Positions 12,001-23,800 of a DNA stretch of 64,000 bases are shown piece by piece; the stretch's first letter is position 1; every line of letters starts with the position of its first letter. Under the pieces are notes generated by a model, which ran no database searches, was not told the origin of the DNA, and worked only from the letters and a program-made list of their open reading frames with translations. The translations under genes and the position numbers were made by a program. The DNA comes from Pomacea canaliculata (taxonomy: Eukaryota > Mollusca > Gastropoda > Architaenioglossa > Ampullariidae), in assembly GCF_003073045.1 (NCBI RefSeq), contig NC_037599.1:18418555-18482554 (forward strand), written 5' to 3'.

Positions 12001-14804
12001 CACATGTAAAGTATTTGACCTTTGTGCAGTGGTCTTTCCTCAGGACTTGCTTGAGAAAGGACTAGGGGCAGACAACTTTGCCATGCTGGGCCTTGGTGAC
12101 ATCGTCATTCCTGGCATTTTCATCGCTCTTCTTCTACGCTTTGACAATAGGTGAGAAAATCTCTGCTTTTTATGTGCTCTCACCTTTTCATTCACAATAG
12201 CTGGTAATCATATAGGTTATTAACAATTACTGGCATCATCAGCATCACCCATTAGCATTGTCCCAAACTGCATCAAGACAGTCCATTCTTAAAGAAGTTT
12301 AAGCTTCATGCCAGTGAGCTTAAGAAGTACTGTCTCATTATTAATCTTACCTTACAAACTTTAAGAGTTTTTAATCATCAGCTAGTGAACACTTTGCTTA
12401 CCACTCATCTGTATGTCAATTTGCCTGCCATCATCATCACAGCATAGAGATAGCTGTTTCCTGACTTTGGACCTAACCACTTCACTGACTAGTTTTGGTA
12501 CTTTTCCACCTTGACATCTGCCACATTCAACATGTTTGACAAAGAAATTCTGCACTTCATCTTTAATCTTCAAGATTTAGTCCATTTTTGGTTCCAGAGC
12601 TGCCCTTGTGCAGCCTTACATCTCTGTTTTTCCAGAAACTTGATTTTTGTTTTGTCTTTGATGCCTCTTCACTATGCAACACCAAGTACTGATGTCACCA
12701 TCAAACTAGCTATCTCCTTTCTTCTCTCCTATCTAAATTACTGCTACTTCTTTTTACTGGCCTCACTGTTGCCTCACTCCACATCCTTTAACATGTGGGA
12801 CTCTGGGTGCATACGACTGCTCGCACCATCCCCATGCTTTGGTTACTTGACTGCCTGCCTGTCACCAACAGTCACTTGGAAAATGAACCCTATATGCTAA
12901 CAAGGTCTCCACCACTGCGCTCCTGGTTAACTTTCTTCCCACCTCACCCTTCAGACTCCATCACCTGTCACCCCCGCCCAACTTCATTCAGTAGCTGATA
13001 TACTCCAGCCAGCATGCCTTTGTCTACACCTGTCTTTTTGCTTGGAACAGTCTTCCCTGATCAGTCCACCAGGCTGCTGCTTTAACCAGTTTCACACGGC
13101 ATCTTAAGACTCACCTTTTTCATCCCAGTCCTTTGAATAGTTTCATATGATTAGTGCACTTTATCTAAACTTAAAAGTTCTGATAAGATTTTCTTTTTCT
13201 CTATTTACTAAGTAATTCTGCATTATATTAAGTAATCAAGAGTCATCTTAAGGAAAGCTCAAATCTAAAAATTTCATGTTTTTCTCATTACAGTCTATCT
13301 GAACAATGAAACTAGTGTCATGCTAATGATTTTACATTAGCCCTATTCCTCATTTAGTTAATTTTAATTTTTATGTTTCATTGTTTTAAGAAAATTACAT
13401 TTTGTAGGTTTTCTTATTAAAAAAATTCTTTCTCTCTCCATTTTTTGCTAGTTTGAAGAATGACAAGAAAACATATTTCTACTCGGGATTCATTGCCTAC
13501 TGCCTGGGGCTTGTCACCACCATTCTAGTCATGCATGTTTTTAAACATGCACAGGTAGGTGAAATCAGTGGCTTTTATTTAGTGCCTTAGGAAACATGTC
13601 TTCTTGGAGGAAAAATCTAGCTTCAGGTACATATAGGTGTTAATTTTTCAAAAGCATATTCATAAAATAAATGATATTTTTAAAGCCTTCAAAAAAAGTA
13701 TTGTATTTAGCTGGTAGAAAGTGAATTCAAGCAAATAAGATTTGCATTTGATTTGTCTGGGGTAGTATGTATTTTTGTATTTTTTATATATAGATGTATT
13801 TTTCAGCATACCATTTTAGGTATTTTTCACTTTTAAAAAACTCAAGGGACCATAGTTGTAAAGCAGAGGTAGTGTTACCTTAGACTAAGCCTGTAGTTTA
13901 AAATAGGTACATACTTAAAAAGTAGGTTGAAAATTTAGATGCCCCCATCTTGCATACAGTTCAAAGCTATGGGTAACAAGGGCTTGGTTAAGCTGTAGAT
14001 ATTGAGCAGATGTAGAACAAACTTTAGTGGGTGACAAAGCCAGATGGAGGACCAACTGGACGTGTGTGGGGGGCAGATAGGACTCACTGGTGTGCTTTCA
14101 CCATTGCTGCATCTCATCATGTACCCCCACCACTTCTTCCTATTCACCCCCCATGGGACAATAGGGCTGCAAACCCATACCAATGGTTGCAGTTAAAATG
14201 GATGTGTAGGGGAGAGAGTAAACCTGAAGTACAGATGTACCTCTGCTTCATAATTACATCTCGTGAAGTGTTTATAAAATACTAAAATATGGCTGAAAGA
14301 AACTATATACTATTCCCTATTAAAACTTAATCACATAAATATGTTGTTTTGTATGTTTCAGCCAGCTTTGTTGTATCTTGTACCTGCCTGTATAGGAATA
14401 CCTGTCTTGGTGGCTTTGGTCAAAGGGGATATTAAATTAATGTTCAGGTAAAAAGTCTAGGTTCCTGTTTTAGCTGCAAATACAAGTTACATTTAGTTTT
14501 CTGCCTCACTTGATAAAATCTGTTGACTTATTCTTTATTTTTCTATTTATTCATTTTTATTTTTTTATTATTTTTTTTTTTTTTTTATTTCACTCTGATA
14601 TTTACTGATGTAAAATTGCTTCAGCCAGTATTTGAAAAGAATGCATGTAAAGTTACATCATTGTTGAAAATATTTTTGGTGTGTTTTATAAGGCTAAGAT
14701 CAAAGTAAATTATAAACACGTTTGTTTGTTGTCTTTGCAGTTATGAGGATCATAGTGACGAGAAAAAAGAGGTACCAGTCAAAGATGCCAAAAAGGAAAA
14801 GTGA
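6073..14804 (+). CDS. HM13: Signal peptide peptidase (minor histocompatibility antigen H13 / SPP)
   Basis: Ten exons: 6073-6261, 7272-7370, 8653-8735, 10009-10097, 10596-10681, 11212-11395, 12030-12150, 13452-13554, 14362-14447 and 14741-14804. All join in phase and give 367 residues (human about 377). It is a multi-pass aspartyl protease of the ER membrane that cleaves signal-peptide remnants and other type II membrane segments. Visible hallmarks are three N-glycosylation sequons at N12, N16 and N21, YD with Asp221 (LFVYDIFWVFG), GLGD with Asp267, PAL at 319-321 and a C-terminal KKEK ER-retrieval signal. QDLLEKGLGADNFAMLGLGD is almost identical to human. The start ATG is preceded by AAC and begins a family-like lumenal N terminus. 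Nothing suggests loss of activity. Confidence 0.96.
6262..7271 (+). other. SPP intron 1
   Basis: GT-AG intron between the N-terminal exon and exon 2. Apart from the retrotransposon fragment it is AT-rich and shows no exon. Confidence 0.7.
6600..6990 (-). mobile_element. CR1/L2-like non-LTR retrotransposon, 3' fragment
   Basis: In SPP intron 1. On the minus strand an open frame ends TSPTTFRKKLKTHLFLS, the usual C terminus of CR1/L2-type reverse transcriptases. It is followed by a short 3'UTR and CTGCGCATTACAAATCGACT with a (TTA)n tail near 6625. The upstream RT domains are missing, as expected for a 5'-truncated copy. Confidence 0.65.
7371..8652 (+). other. SPP intron 2, with a probable MITE-like repeat at 7550-8035
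   Basis: The segment from about 7550 starts GTGGAACCTTGGTCAACGAA and continues with GCTGTTCGTTATCCGAAACA, a word pattern I know from interspersed repeats in invertebrate genomes. A GC-richer stretch at 7790-7920 may belong to the same copy. I could not define its right end or terminal repeats. The rest of the intron shows nothing. Confidence 0.5.
8736..10008 (+). other. SPP intron 3 with an unidentified insert at about 8940-9910
   Basis: Between 8940 and 9910 the sequence becomes less AT-rich and looks inserted. Read on the minus strand it carries an AATAAA near 9490 within GTGTGTGAATAAATTTGC. A low-complexity CACAAAA-rich stretch lies at 9285-9340. This could be a decayed retroelement, but I find no protein similarity or paired repeats. 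Confidence 0.35.
10098..12029 (+). other. SPP introns 4-6 (10098-10595, 10682-11211, 11396-12029)
   Basis: Three ordinary GT-AG introns of about 500-630 bp. They are AT-rich, with a short C-rich tract near 10400 and a G-rich one near 11000. No repeat family or coding sequence was recognised. Confidence 0.65.
11212..11395 (+). CDS. HM13: SPP exon 6, first catalytic aspartate (YD)
   Basis: 184 bases after a TTTTTTTCTAG acceptor, encoding HWIANNLFGLAFAINGVELL and then the membrane segment with VYDIFWVFGTNV. The Asp of YD (residue 221) is the first catalytic aspartate of the presenilin/SPP family. The exon leaves in phase 1 and the next exon completes Leu244. Confidence 0.95.
12030..12150 (+). 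CDS. HM13: SPP exon 7, second catalytic aspartate (GLGD)
   Basis: 121 bases entered in phase 1 after TTTGTGCAG. It encodes VFPQDLLEKGLGADNF, the GLGD motif (Asp267) and DIVIPGIFIALLLRFDN. It is the most conserved exon of the gene. Confidence 0.95.
12340..13170 (+). mobile_element. Decayed CR1/L2-like reverse transcriptase C-terminal fragment
   Basis: In SPP intron 7, same strand as the gene. With frame changes one can read KLAISFLLSYLNYCYFFLLA, ARTIPMLWLLDCLPV and finally TSFTRHLKTHLFHP. These correspond to the SRLDYCNSLL, HITPVLRSLHWLPV and FKSHLKTHLF signposts of CR1/L2-type non-LTR reverse transcriptases, in the right order and spacing. Multiple frameshifts and stops make it a dead copy. 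Confidence 0.7.
13555..14740 (+). other. SPP introns 8 and 9 (13555-14361 and 14448-14740)
   Basis: Mostly AT-rich. Positions 13980-14210 form a GC-richer patch with GGGGGG and CACCCCCCATGGG tracts that may be a repeat fragment; I cannot name it. A poly-T tract lies at about 14570-14587 in intron 9. Confidence 0.5.
14362..14804 (+). CDS. HM13: SPP exons 9-10, PAL motif and ER-retrieval tail
   Basis: Exon 9 (14362-14447) starts with PAL and continues LYLVPACIGIPVLVAL, the segment that shapes the active site. Exon 10 (14741-14804) encodes a short charged cytosolic tail ending KDAKKEK and a TGA. Lysines at -3 and -4 fit the KKxx retrieval rule. The tail is shorter than in human, which explains most of the length difference. 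Confidence 0.93.
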
Positions 14805-17800
14805 TTTTCTCAAACATTTATTAGAATTATGACATGCATCACAAAATCAAACTCTTTTCTTTTTCTCTTTGTTCCTTATCCTGTCTGCCATAACTTTTCT
14901 CTGTGACACTCTGGTGACTTTGTCAGTTGTCAACCTTTTTAGCTTTGATGTTGTTAAAGGAAGCAGGGTGCATTTCATGTTTTCAGCGGTGTGATCATAT
15001 GTTAATATTTTGTTTTGTAGAATTTATTTCTGGTATGGCATTTTTGATTTGTGCATGTCTTGTGAGATCTTTCACTGCTGAAGACATCTGAATTACCCAT
15101 AACACTGGTGCAGTCTTATTACCAAGCTGTTAACTCGAATGAATTTTGTTGTCAGTGTGTCTTGCATAGTGTGAATAAATATAGCTTATTATACCCACTG
15201 CCAGAGATATTACCTGAAGCGTTTGATGATGTGTGTATTAGACATTCTATCTGTCTACATCTTTTGCAGAGGAAGATGTTTTTGTTGCACGGTTTTCATA
15301 TCATGACTGCAGCATTATCAATGTGTTAAAGAATGTAATATTTAACATGTGCAAAAGCAATATGCTCCTTCAAACATTGTAAAGGTAATGTACATATAAT
15401 GACAAAAGTGGATATTTCATGGCATCTGCTGATAGTTATGAATAGTATGCAGACTGGGTTTTTGGGAGAATATTCTGGCAAACTTTTAGGCTGCAATCTG
15501 CCGTGCCAGTTACAAAATGGAAAATGGTTTAGGTTTTTTTCTTTTCAAGACTTCCTTTCATTGCTCAGATCCCAGCATCAAAATAAGTGTTTCCAGATGT
15601 CTTCCAGTTGTTCAAATACTTGACTTTCAGAAGAACAGTTGTGGGCTGCATTATTTGGATCATAATTTTGAGCAGTTATATAATTCAGTATTTTAAAATG
15701 TATATTTTCAGTTGTTTAAAACCTTGCAGAAAAACCACATGCAGAGTTTGTATTCATGAAATTGTGACAGGCTAAGTACTGTTTTAGGTGATTCTCTTTA
15801 AATTCCTTTTGTATGATCCTAATATATGAGCAGCATTATGTTCATGTATAAAGCACTGTTTTTCTTACAGAGTGATTGGAAGTTCATATAACTTTTGAAT
15901 GCTTGCTCATCACCTTTTCTATTTACATGCCTATCATGTTTGTATGCTATTTAATTTGATTGAGAAATACAGGTGGTTATCCGCATTAGGCAAGTTCTAA
16001 TTTCTTTCTTTTTCATGATCAGATCTGTCTTGTACCACAGTCAGTCTTAATTTGTTTTAGAAAAAACAGGTTCTGCTGCATGTAAACATCTGTCACATCT
16101 GGCAGGCAGTATGAAAGTTAATGTCTCTTGTGTGTTAATGTGCCTTTTACCCATGTTGTGCATTCTGATGTTTTAAACATCTGGGTGATTCCAAACAAGA
16201 ACTAAAATGTTGCTTTTAATCTGCACTGTCGACAAATTTCTGTACTTTAGAGGAGGGGATAGATGTAACATTTTATCTGCCATATTATTTTGGCTTATTT
16301 CATGATTTGTCTGGGAATGTGTTCTTTTTTGATTGCTTGTTTCTGTTTTGTTGTCACGAGACAGCTGGATCTCTAGAATTAAAGAGAGGAACTTAAAGAG
16401 AGATTTTTGTTTTGAAAAAGAAATATGAGGCCTCAGGACTTCTTGAAAAAAAAGAAAGAAAGAAGCATCTGTTGCAGAATCAGAGTGGATTGCCTAAGCA
16501 TTCCAAAACCTCAATCACTATAAAATAAATTTGAGAAGGTTATTAGACACTAACTGGTCTTCATATGTATGAAACCATTGATTGTTTGTGTTTTATGCCG
16601 TGCCAGCAACTAGGGCTATATCGCAGCATATGAAACCATTGAAAAATACCTATGCAACGGAGCCATGACATCAGAGGCTAACTGCCCTTTAGCTTTGGCA
16701 ATGATGGGAGAGCATTAAAAAGCATTCATTATTGAGAACTTCTAGAAAGAAGCTAGAATGAAACCATCAAATCTGAATTTTTAATGCCCTATAAATGAGA
16801 TCTGCTGCAAAGATTTTGTGAAGCCTTGTACACATATGCAAGTCATAACTGATAATCAAAAGGTATTGTAATTTATATTTTTAGCTGCTTATGTGTGACT
16901 GAATTGCTCCATATGAGGAAAGTGTAAATTTTGCACAGTTAATGAAAATCAGCTTTTTTTGTGAAAGCTCAGCTAACAACAATCAGAATTCTTCAAGGAC
17001 AGTTTATATGAAAAGTGGAGTAAAAAAACAGGTTTGGTTTCCTGAAGTAGAAAAGGGTCTTTCTTTCATTGAAAATCAGTCTCAAGTCTTTTTACATTAG
17101 AGATATTTACTTTGAGCATATAGGAGCACATCGGCCCTATGCTCCTTGAGGAGTAACAAGGAATGATAATGATGATATAGGAGCACATACATAATCTCAG
17201 CAAAACATTTTATATTCCGAGATTAATCTCTCAATGGCTTTTTTTTTTTAAAGGATCGTTCAATTAGAAAGATCTGCAGAGTATGGCCATTTGTAAAAAG
17301 GAATGAAATGGTATAGTGATAAAATTAGCCTTACATGCATTTAGCTTATGTTGTATGCCAGAAAATTTAAGATAGTTGTGTCTGTTAAGATCATTGGGTA
17401 AAAAGACCTGAATTTTTAGCTAAGGTCATGATGAAATAACAAGGAGGCTCCCCTACTCATTGGTCTTCCATAAATTAGCTAGATTCAATCAAACCAAAAT
17501 TTAAAAAATATTGCATAGTGAGTACTATACAATGAAGAAAAACCCACCAAAATGCAGCTGCTGGGACTGACAGCACTAAACGTGGTGTAAAAACACCCTT
17601 AACAAGAAAATGGAATTTTTATATATCAGCTAGCTACTCTCTGCACACATGCACTTACATAGGAGTCAATCTGTTAATTATTTTTGGACAAATATATGCT
17701 TAAGGTATTTTCAAGTTTTGTGTGTGTGCTTTTAAGTGGACTGGCAGGAAATTCAAAACTGTGGGTCTAATAACTGCAATACTCTATACAAAGACAAAAA

Positions 17801-18139
17801 CTCGTATAATGCTAAACCTGCTCCGACCAACCCGAGTTTAGACGCGGAGTGATAAACCATTCAAACTGTATGTATAACTAACAAACCTAATAAAACGTGA
17901 ACAGAAAAAACTATATCAATTTAAAATTTAAAAAATGTTTCATAAAGACAACGGCTACAATTACTTATTTAAGTCAATATTCTGACAGTGAAATGAGATG
18001 AAGAAAAGTTCGAGGTGATGACTGATGTTTTCCAGCCTCTGCTCAACCTCCAAAAGGCTAAGTATCAAAAATTCGGTTCTTTAAAAAAAAAAAAAGAGCA
18101 GCAGAAAGACGAAAGATGTGGCAATTGTTCTCCTGGAAC
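14805..18139 (+). other. SPP 3'UTR and SPP-EPS15 intergenic region
   Basis: The 3'UTR begins at 14805. A consensus AATAAA at 15174-15179 is one candidate poly(A) signal and another sits near 16525, so the exact end is unknown. A 3' fragment of the SINE family seen elsewhere is at about 16585-16640. At 17130-17178 a CTATGCTCCTTGAGGAGTAA word precedes a GAT-rich tail and looks like a repeat end. No coding sequence was recognised. Confidence 0.55.
16585..16640 (-). repeat. 3' fragment of the 44960-type SINE
   Basis: TTTTATGCCGTGCCAGCAAC followed by TAGGGCTATATCGC is the reverse complement of the family 3' end. The tRNA-like part is missing. Confidence 0.55.
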
Positions 18140-18256
18140 AGCGACGTTCTTCACACGTTGTGGGCATATGGAGCCCCGCCTCTTTGCTTTGCAATTTTGA
18201 CCAATCGATAGCAGCTTCGTTTGGTCTGCGAGGCTCGCACTTTAGAAATTGTCAAC
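18140..18256 (+). promoter_or_regulatory. EPS15 proximal promoter elements
   Basis: Just upstream of the EPS15 ATG are a GC box CCCCGCC (18174-18180) and a CCAAT box (18201-18205). The start codon itself lies in ACATGGCGGC (18255-18264), close to the YY1 initiator-type consensus. No TATA box is obvious. Together these fit a TATA-less housekeeping promoter; activity is inferred. Confidence 0.5.
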
Positions 18257-20806
18257 ATGGCGGCTTTCCCACCTCTCAACCAGGCTAGTCATAATGCTTG
18301 ACTTGGTTTTCTGTCTATAATGATATCTAATGTTTTGAAAACATGAATTTTATTGACTCAGTAACACTAGTTTGCTTATGCGCATATTAGGTTGATTCTT
18401 TAGTTCTCTCTTTCGTGAAGTTACGCCTATTTGCAAACATGGACCAGTAGTCTGAGGGCATTCTGATCGTCTGCATCTTTCGGTTCGGTAATGTTAGAAT
18501 AATATACATCTCTTAAGATGCGATTTTTTTTTTCATTTCAGTGTTTTATTTATTTTTATAAAGTAATAGCTCGTCTCCATCTGAAACGGTTGCATAAGCT
18601 TCATAACATTTGACGCTCACCTATGAAGTATAGACGGTGGTAAAGTGCTTGCAATCGGAGAAACAGAGTTTGAAAGCTTTTGGCATTTGTTAAAAAAAAA
18701 TGGTATTAGTTTCATCTGCAAGTTTAAAACAGCGGTGTTCTTGCCTCACATTATAGGGTGATGGGCGTACAGTGTTCTGTGTCATATACTTTTATACACT
18801 GTTAGTAGAATTTCTGGCCAAATGCCTAATTGATGTGTATAGCAATGTTTGGAGTAATGAACCATCTTCTTGTCTGCACAAGTTGTAGTTTATGTAGGAT
18901 CGTTCAGTCAGCTGTAGACAGTCCAACCTTACAAAGCAACGAGGCAGTCTTGTGCTCAACATTTGACAGTTGTACTTACTAGTAGTTTTAGTCCAATAAC
19001 CACTCTTAGAAATTGTTCTGTTATTGTATATTTTGGACACTCCTCAACAAAAGTGTTGTTGATATGACCTACAAATATTCACCAAAATAAAAGTAGTGAA
19101 GAACACCATGAAATAAGACGAGCAGGGATAAAACTTTTTCAAGTTTTGATCAGGCAGATATCTTCAGATGTTGGAGGACAATGTTAACACTTTTGGGTCT
19201 GTATATACAATAATGCAGTTTAGATACTATAACATTTTAAATGGGCAAGTCAATGGAATTCAAGTAGCCCATAAAAAAAACAACTAAAAAACATTTTGTT
19301 GTCAAAGGGAAAAAGGGGGACTCTTTAAGTTCCATATTTGTTTGTGCAACCTATGATAAAACTGTGATAACTGTTATAATAAAATATAAATGTATTGTAG
19401 TTGTGTTTATTTGAATAGCTTTCCCATTAAGGTTTATAAATCATATTCAAAACTAGATATAAATTAATCACTTGATTTGAATGGTTTCACATAGGACGAT
19501 AGAGCTGTACTGCCTTTAACATGTCTTAATTAGGGTAAATCTATGATTTATGAAGCAGTTTTATATCAGTTAATTAAATTATTACTTGTGAGACATTTAT
19601 GAATATTAGTTTTTGTTTAGTTATTTCTGATAATGAAATGAGCAGAAGAACTTCATGCTAGTGGATAAATGTCATTGTTATTTAAATGTTAACATGAAAT
19701 ATACTTTTTTCAGATATGTGGAAATCATGGTCCTATTTATGAGGCATATTACAGACAGGTTGAATTTTCATTTTGACTTATTTAATCATATAAAATTTGT
19801 TTGCTTAATCTCTATCCTTTCATTATTCATATATCTCATAGTGCACATTTTTGGATATGTTCATACAGCTTTCTTTTAAGCAAGCATCAAGAAGATATAA
19901 GCATTTTTTTAAATCATCATTTTTTTTCCCTTGTCTCGAGGCCTTTATTAACCCTATACTCTTTACAAATTCACAAAAGAGCTAAAGAAATCTGACAGCA
20001 CTGATGAGCTTTAAGGGATTCAGCTTTTTTAATTGTGCTTATTAGACATTATGTTAATATGAGTTTTACAACTTCTTCTCCCACTGCAGTGTCATTGGCT
20101 TCTCTTGTTGCCCTACTTTTTGTATGCCTTTATTCCTCAGATCACTTCCCATTTTTGTTTCAAATGTTATTTTGTGTATCCATCTGAGTCAGCTGACCTT
20201 CTAATATTTGCCAGGGTTACCTAGTGCTATCATCTCATTATATTATGTACATATTATTATTAATATTATTAGTTTGTTATAAAATTCTCTTGCATTATTT
20301 CTAGATTTATAATTGAGTATGAAAGATACATATGGTTATTGGAGAAAAATTTTGCTACAGGTTGACCCCAAATCTACAGGCAGCATAGGTGCACTGGATG
20401 CTGCAACTTTTATGAAAAAGTCAGGTCTAAAAGACGTTATCCTTTCTCAGGTATTACAATTTTGTTAGGAACATTTATATTTAGAAAGGTTAAGTCACAT
20501 TTGGAAAATTCTTGCTTTAGATAATCACAGAGCACCTTGGTTTTTGCAGCAATTATACATTCTGCATTTGTCAGATTTTAAATCTGTGTAGGAAGCTTTA
20601 GACAAGAATGAGGTATACATTTTTTAAAAAGTAATATAAGAATTGGGAATACATATTTCCAGATATGGGACATGTCAGACCCTACAGGGCGAGGCTATTT
20701 GGAAAAACCTGGCTTCTATGTGGCATTGAAGCTTATTGCCCTGACACAGAATAGTCAAGAACTCAATGTGACCAAAATAACTACAGAGGCACCCCCACCC
20801 AATCTG
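18257..20806 (+). CDS. EPS15: EPS15 exons 1-4, EH domain 1
   Basis: Exon 1 encodes only MAAFPPLNQ. Exons 2-4 give [40 protein letters not shown] and [20 protein letters not shown], i.e. the first EH domain at about residues 10-100. The Trp of IWDMSD is the conserved NPF-pocket residue. Intron 1 begins with GC instead of GT (CAG|GCTAGT). Exon 2 is only 45 bases. Confidence 0.9.
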
Positions 20807-23800
20807 GTAATTATAACTTTGGTGGTTTAGAACACTTCGCATTTTAGAGTTGCATTTTCTTTTATAACTTTTTACACCTTTTTATTTAATTCACTCTGTC
20901 TGGTTGGAATTTTGTAATTGATTTTTCACCCACTTCCTTTCGTCCTATAGGTCTGAAGTGTTTACAAGTTATTCATTTCATTTCCAGTGACAATGCAATA
21001 TTAAATCATTTCCACTAGTACACAAGTAGTTAAATAATTTTTTAGTAATTTTTTCTCTTTTTGAGAAAGCTAAACTTTCAGCAAGAAAAAATATAACTAT
21101 GCAGACTTTAGTTCACTTTTGCATGCAATAGTTCCTTTCCTTGGATGATTACATTATTTTTAATATAGACAACAAAAAAGTAAAAAAATTGATGAAATTC
21201 GGAAAGACTAAAAAGATTAAAATAAATTAAGTAAAAAAAAATTTTTTAAACCACTTTTACTTGAAGTGTTCTGAGAAGGGTAAAATAATTATTTTCGTTA
21301 GGTCTTGGAATTTTTTTAAAAATACATATAACTCAAAATATAAAAGTGTGAGGGGCATTCTTATGAAAAAAAATTTTGTTTGGTTTGCCTGTCTCTAAAG
21401 AGGCAGAGAAACCCCTTGTATATCTTACACTGGTAGTGTCAACACCCAGATTTGATACTCAAAAGATAACTTCCTGACTGCTAACTCATTGGCTTTAGTA
21501 AAGTCTCCAGATGTAGCAAAAGAAAGTCAAAAGAGATCCAAGCATTGCCATAAGAGTCCTCACTCTGATACATTCAGTTAATTTTGTATTTTGACCCTAA
21601 TGGTTAGCAAAGGTTTTCAATTTCCTACAAGATACCTCATGTCGTACTAATACAGTTAATTATTCAGTATGTGTATGGACATGTATTAAAGTATTAAAAA
21701 TTACTGTCTCTGAGGGTTTTTGTCTTGGCCAGGCCAAGGATATAATTTTTTTCGTAATGAAATTTATTGTTTGACTCCAGTTGTCGGTGCTGGGACGGGG
21801 TCATGCATTTACAGTCAGTTCAACCTTTGTACTTGCTTTTTACTGGTTACCTGATAATATGACTCTAATTAATTAGCGCCTTTGTATAGCACCTTTCTTC
21901 AGCATCGGCCATACCGAAGGCGCTTTGCGTATAGGCATGTAAACACACCTTTTAGGGGGGCATCTTCATCAATACACAAACATGCAAGCATATTATAGCA
22001 CTAGATGATCATTGCTAAATATGATCAAATGTTCATCCATATTTATCCAGTTAAGAAAAGCCTGTAAAATGACAGGAGTGTACAGCTTGCTGCACTGCTT
22101 GCACAATACCAGCAGTAACAATATGGCCAGATGACTGATGAAAAGGCCCATGTGGGTATCTTTTGGGGCTTATGTTGTCGAACAAAAGAGTTGTTTTCGT
22201 TCCATGGCTTTAGCCACAGTACCAAGGCACCAAGAGCAGCATGAAGCTGGTAGGCAGAGGTACATCACTCTTGATTCACTGCCTTAGCTTTTAGACCTGG
22301 AGAATAAAACTGACAGCAGCTGAGAAAGGGGTGCCTTTTAAGGTAAAATGGTGAATATTCAAGGGGAGGTAACCATCCAGGTGGGCTACACATCGCTTTC
22401 TTTGAGCTTGTTTTAAGTAAAGGAGATGATTCTAAAGCTGGCATTTTAACTGGTAGACGAGGAACTGAGATGGTCATGTCATCCATCTGACGAGGTCATG
22501 TCATCAGATAAGGGAATTTACTTGAACATTTTATTTTATGGACTATTACACGAGTATTCAACTTAGGTTTTGTTGACACCCTACTCACTGTCCCTAATAT
22601 TGGTACATTTTGAGAAATCTTGGCCTTTATAAAAGGATCTGCCTAACCCTGACATTGACACATCATAGACAGTTGCCATTTTGTGACTTCTGTGAAAATG
22701 CTGACAGTGTACATAATGTAAGTAAACATTCATCTCAGCAGTAGGAAAGACCCAATAGCCTGGTGGTTAGCGTGCTTGACTATGTCTGAAAGCCCCAGTT
22801 TGCCCACCCAGTAACTGTTTATTAGAAATGGGTACCTGATTTGTCAGGGAAAGTAAAAGTGATAGGAGAGGGTTGGATTCCACCATCCGCATACCTTGCA
22901 CTAGACATGGTAGACCACTTACAGTTGCTGCCCCTATAGCCACTAGGCTAATGGACTCTTTGCTACCTGAAGCAAACGTTGAATAAAACAGATAGGAAAA
23001 GACTGAGAGTTTTTTTTTTTTTAATTTGTTATTTCTAATTTCAGGGTCCATATGAAATATTGGAAGAGGTGCCAATGGCCAGCACTCAGAGTGCTGCTGC
23101 CTGGGACATAAAGGTAGGACATTTGTAGATAGAGTCTTTTCTGGACAGTCCAGTAGTACAGTAATAAAACATCTATCTCTAGTACAGTGAGGATTATGAG
23201 ATGATGGGGTCAAATCTAGCATAGGGCATGCATAGTTCTCTTCAGGTGGTACCCTTTTGCATGGCTGATTGTTGAGGCAATTATTGTGCAGGCCAGGGCA
23301 AACATTTTGTTTCCTAGTTATAAAGTGGTGTCCAGACCATATACATGCTGATTTACTCCTGGAACTGTGGTTTCAAAGTAGTGGCAAAGATGCCCTGGGT
23401 TATGGTAGAGTAAAGCGATATCCTCAGGCTTTGCTTTTTCTTTGTAATTGTAGAGACATGCTTCCCCTTTTCCCATGTTACCCTGGGCTATGACTTACTG
23501 TTGGTCTTATCATATTTTGTTATTTGTGATGTTCTTGTTTCATGGCAAGTCAAAGTTTTATCTTTGTGTTACTTAAATTTCACCTCCACCTTTTTGTAAC
23601 TTTCCTGATAAATTTATTACCAGAGTTTAAGAACCTTAAGAAAAATAATTACGAAGTTAGAAAGTAATGGGGTGTATTTTGAAGACATTTGCTACAAAGC
23701 ATAATTACAGATTTAGTTGACAAAATTGATTTGGCAGAGTTTGAACTTCAGTTATTGTAGTCATGGAAGATTTTACTTGCCATTGAAGAACTTGGGGCTT

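Larger units (their letters stand above)
18284..23044 (+). other. EPS15 introns 1-4
   Basis: Introns 18284-19713, 19759-20360, 20451-20662 and 20807-23044. The first starts with GC. The fourth holds repeat sequence: a minus-strand retrotransposon 3' tail near 21870-21965, an unidentified block to about 22490 and a SINE at about 22745-22990. Nothing else was recognised. Confidence 0.6.

Noticed and set aside
22767-23222. 151-codon open frame on the minus strand
   Set aside because: It lies antisense over a SINE-like repeat and EPS15 exon 5; the plus-strand exon explains the sequence.
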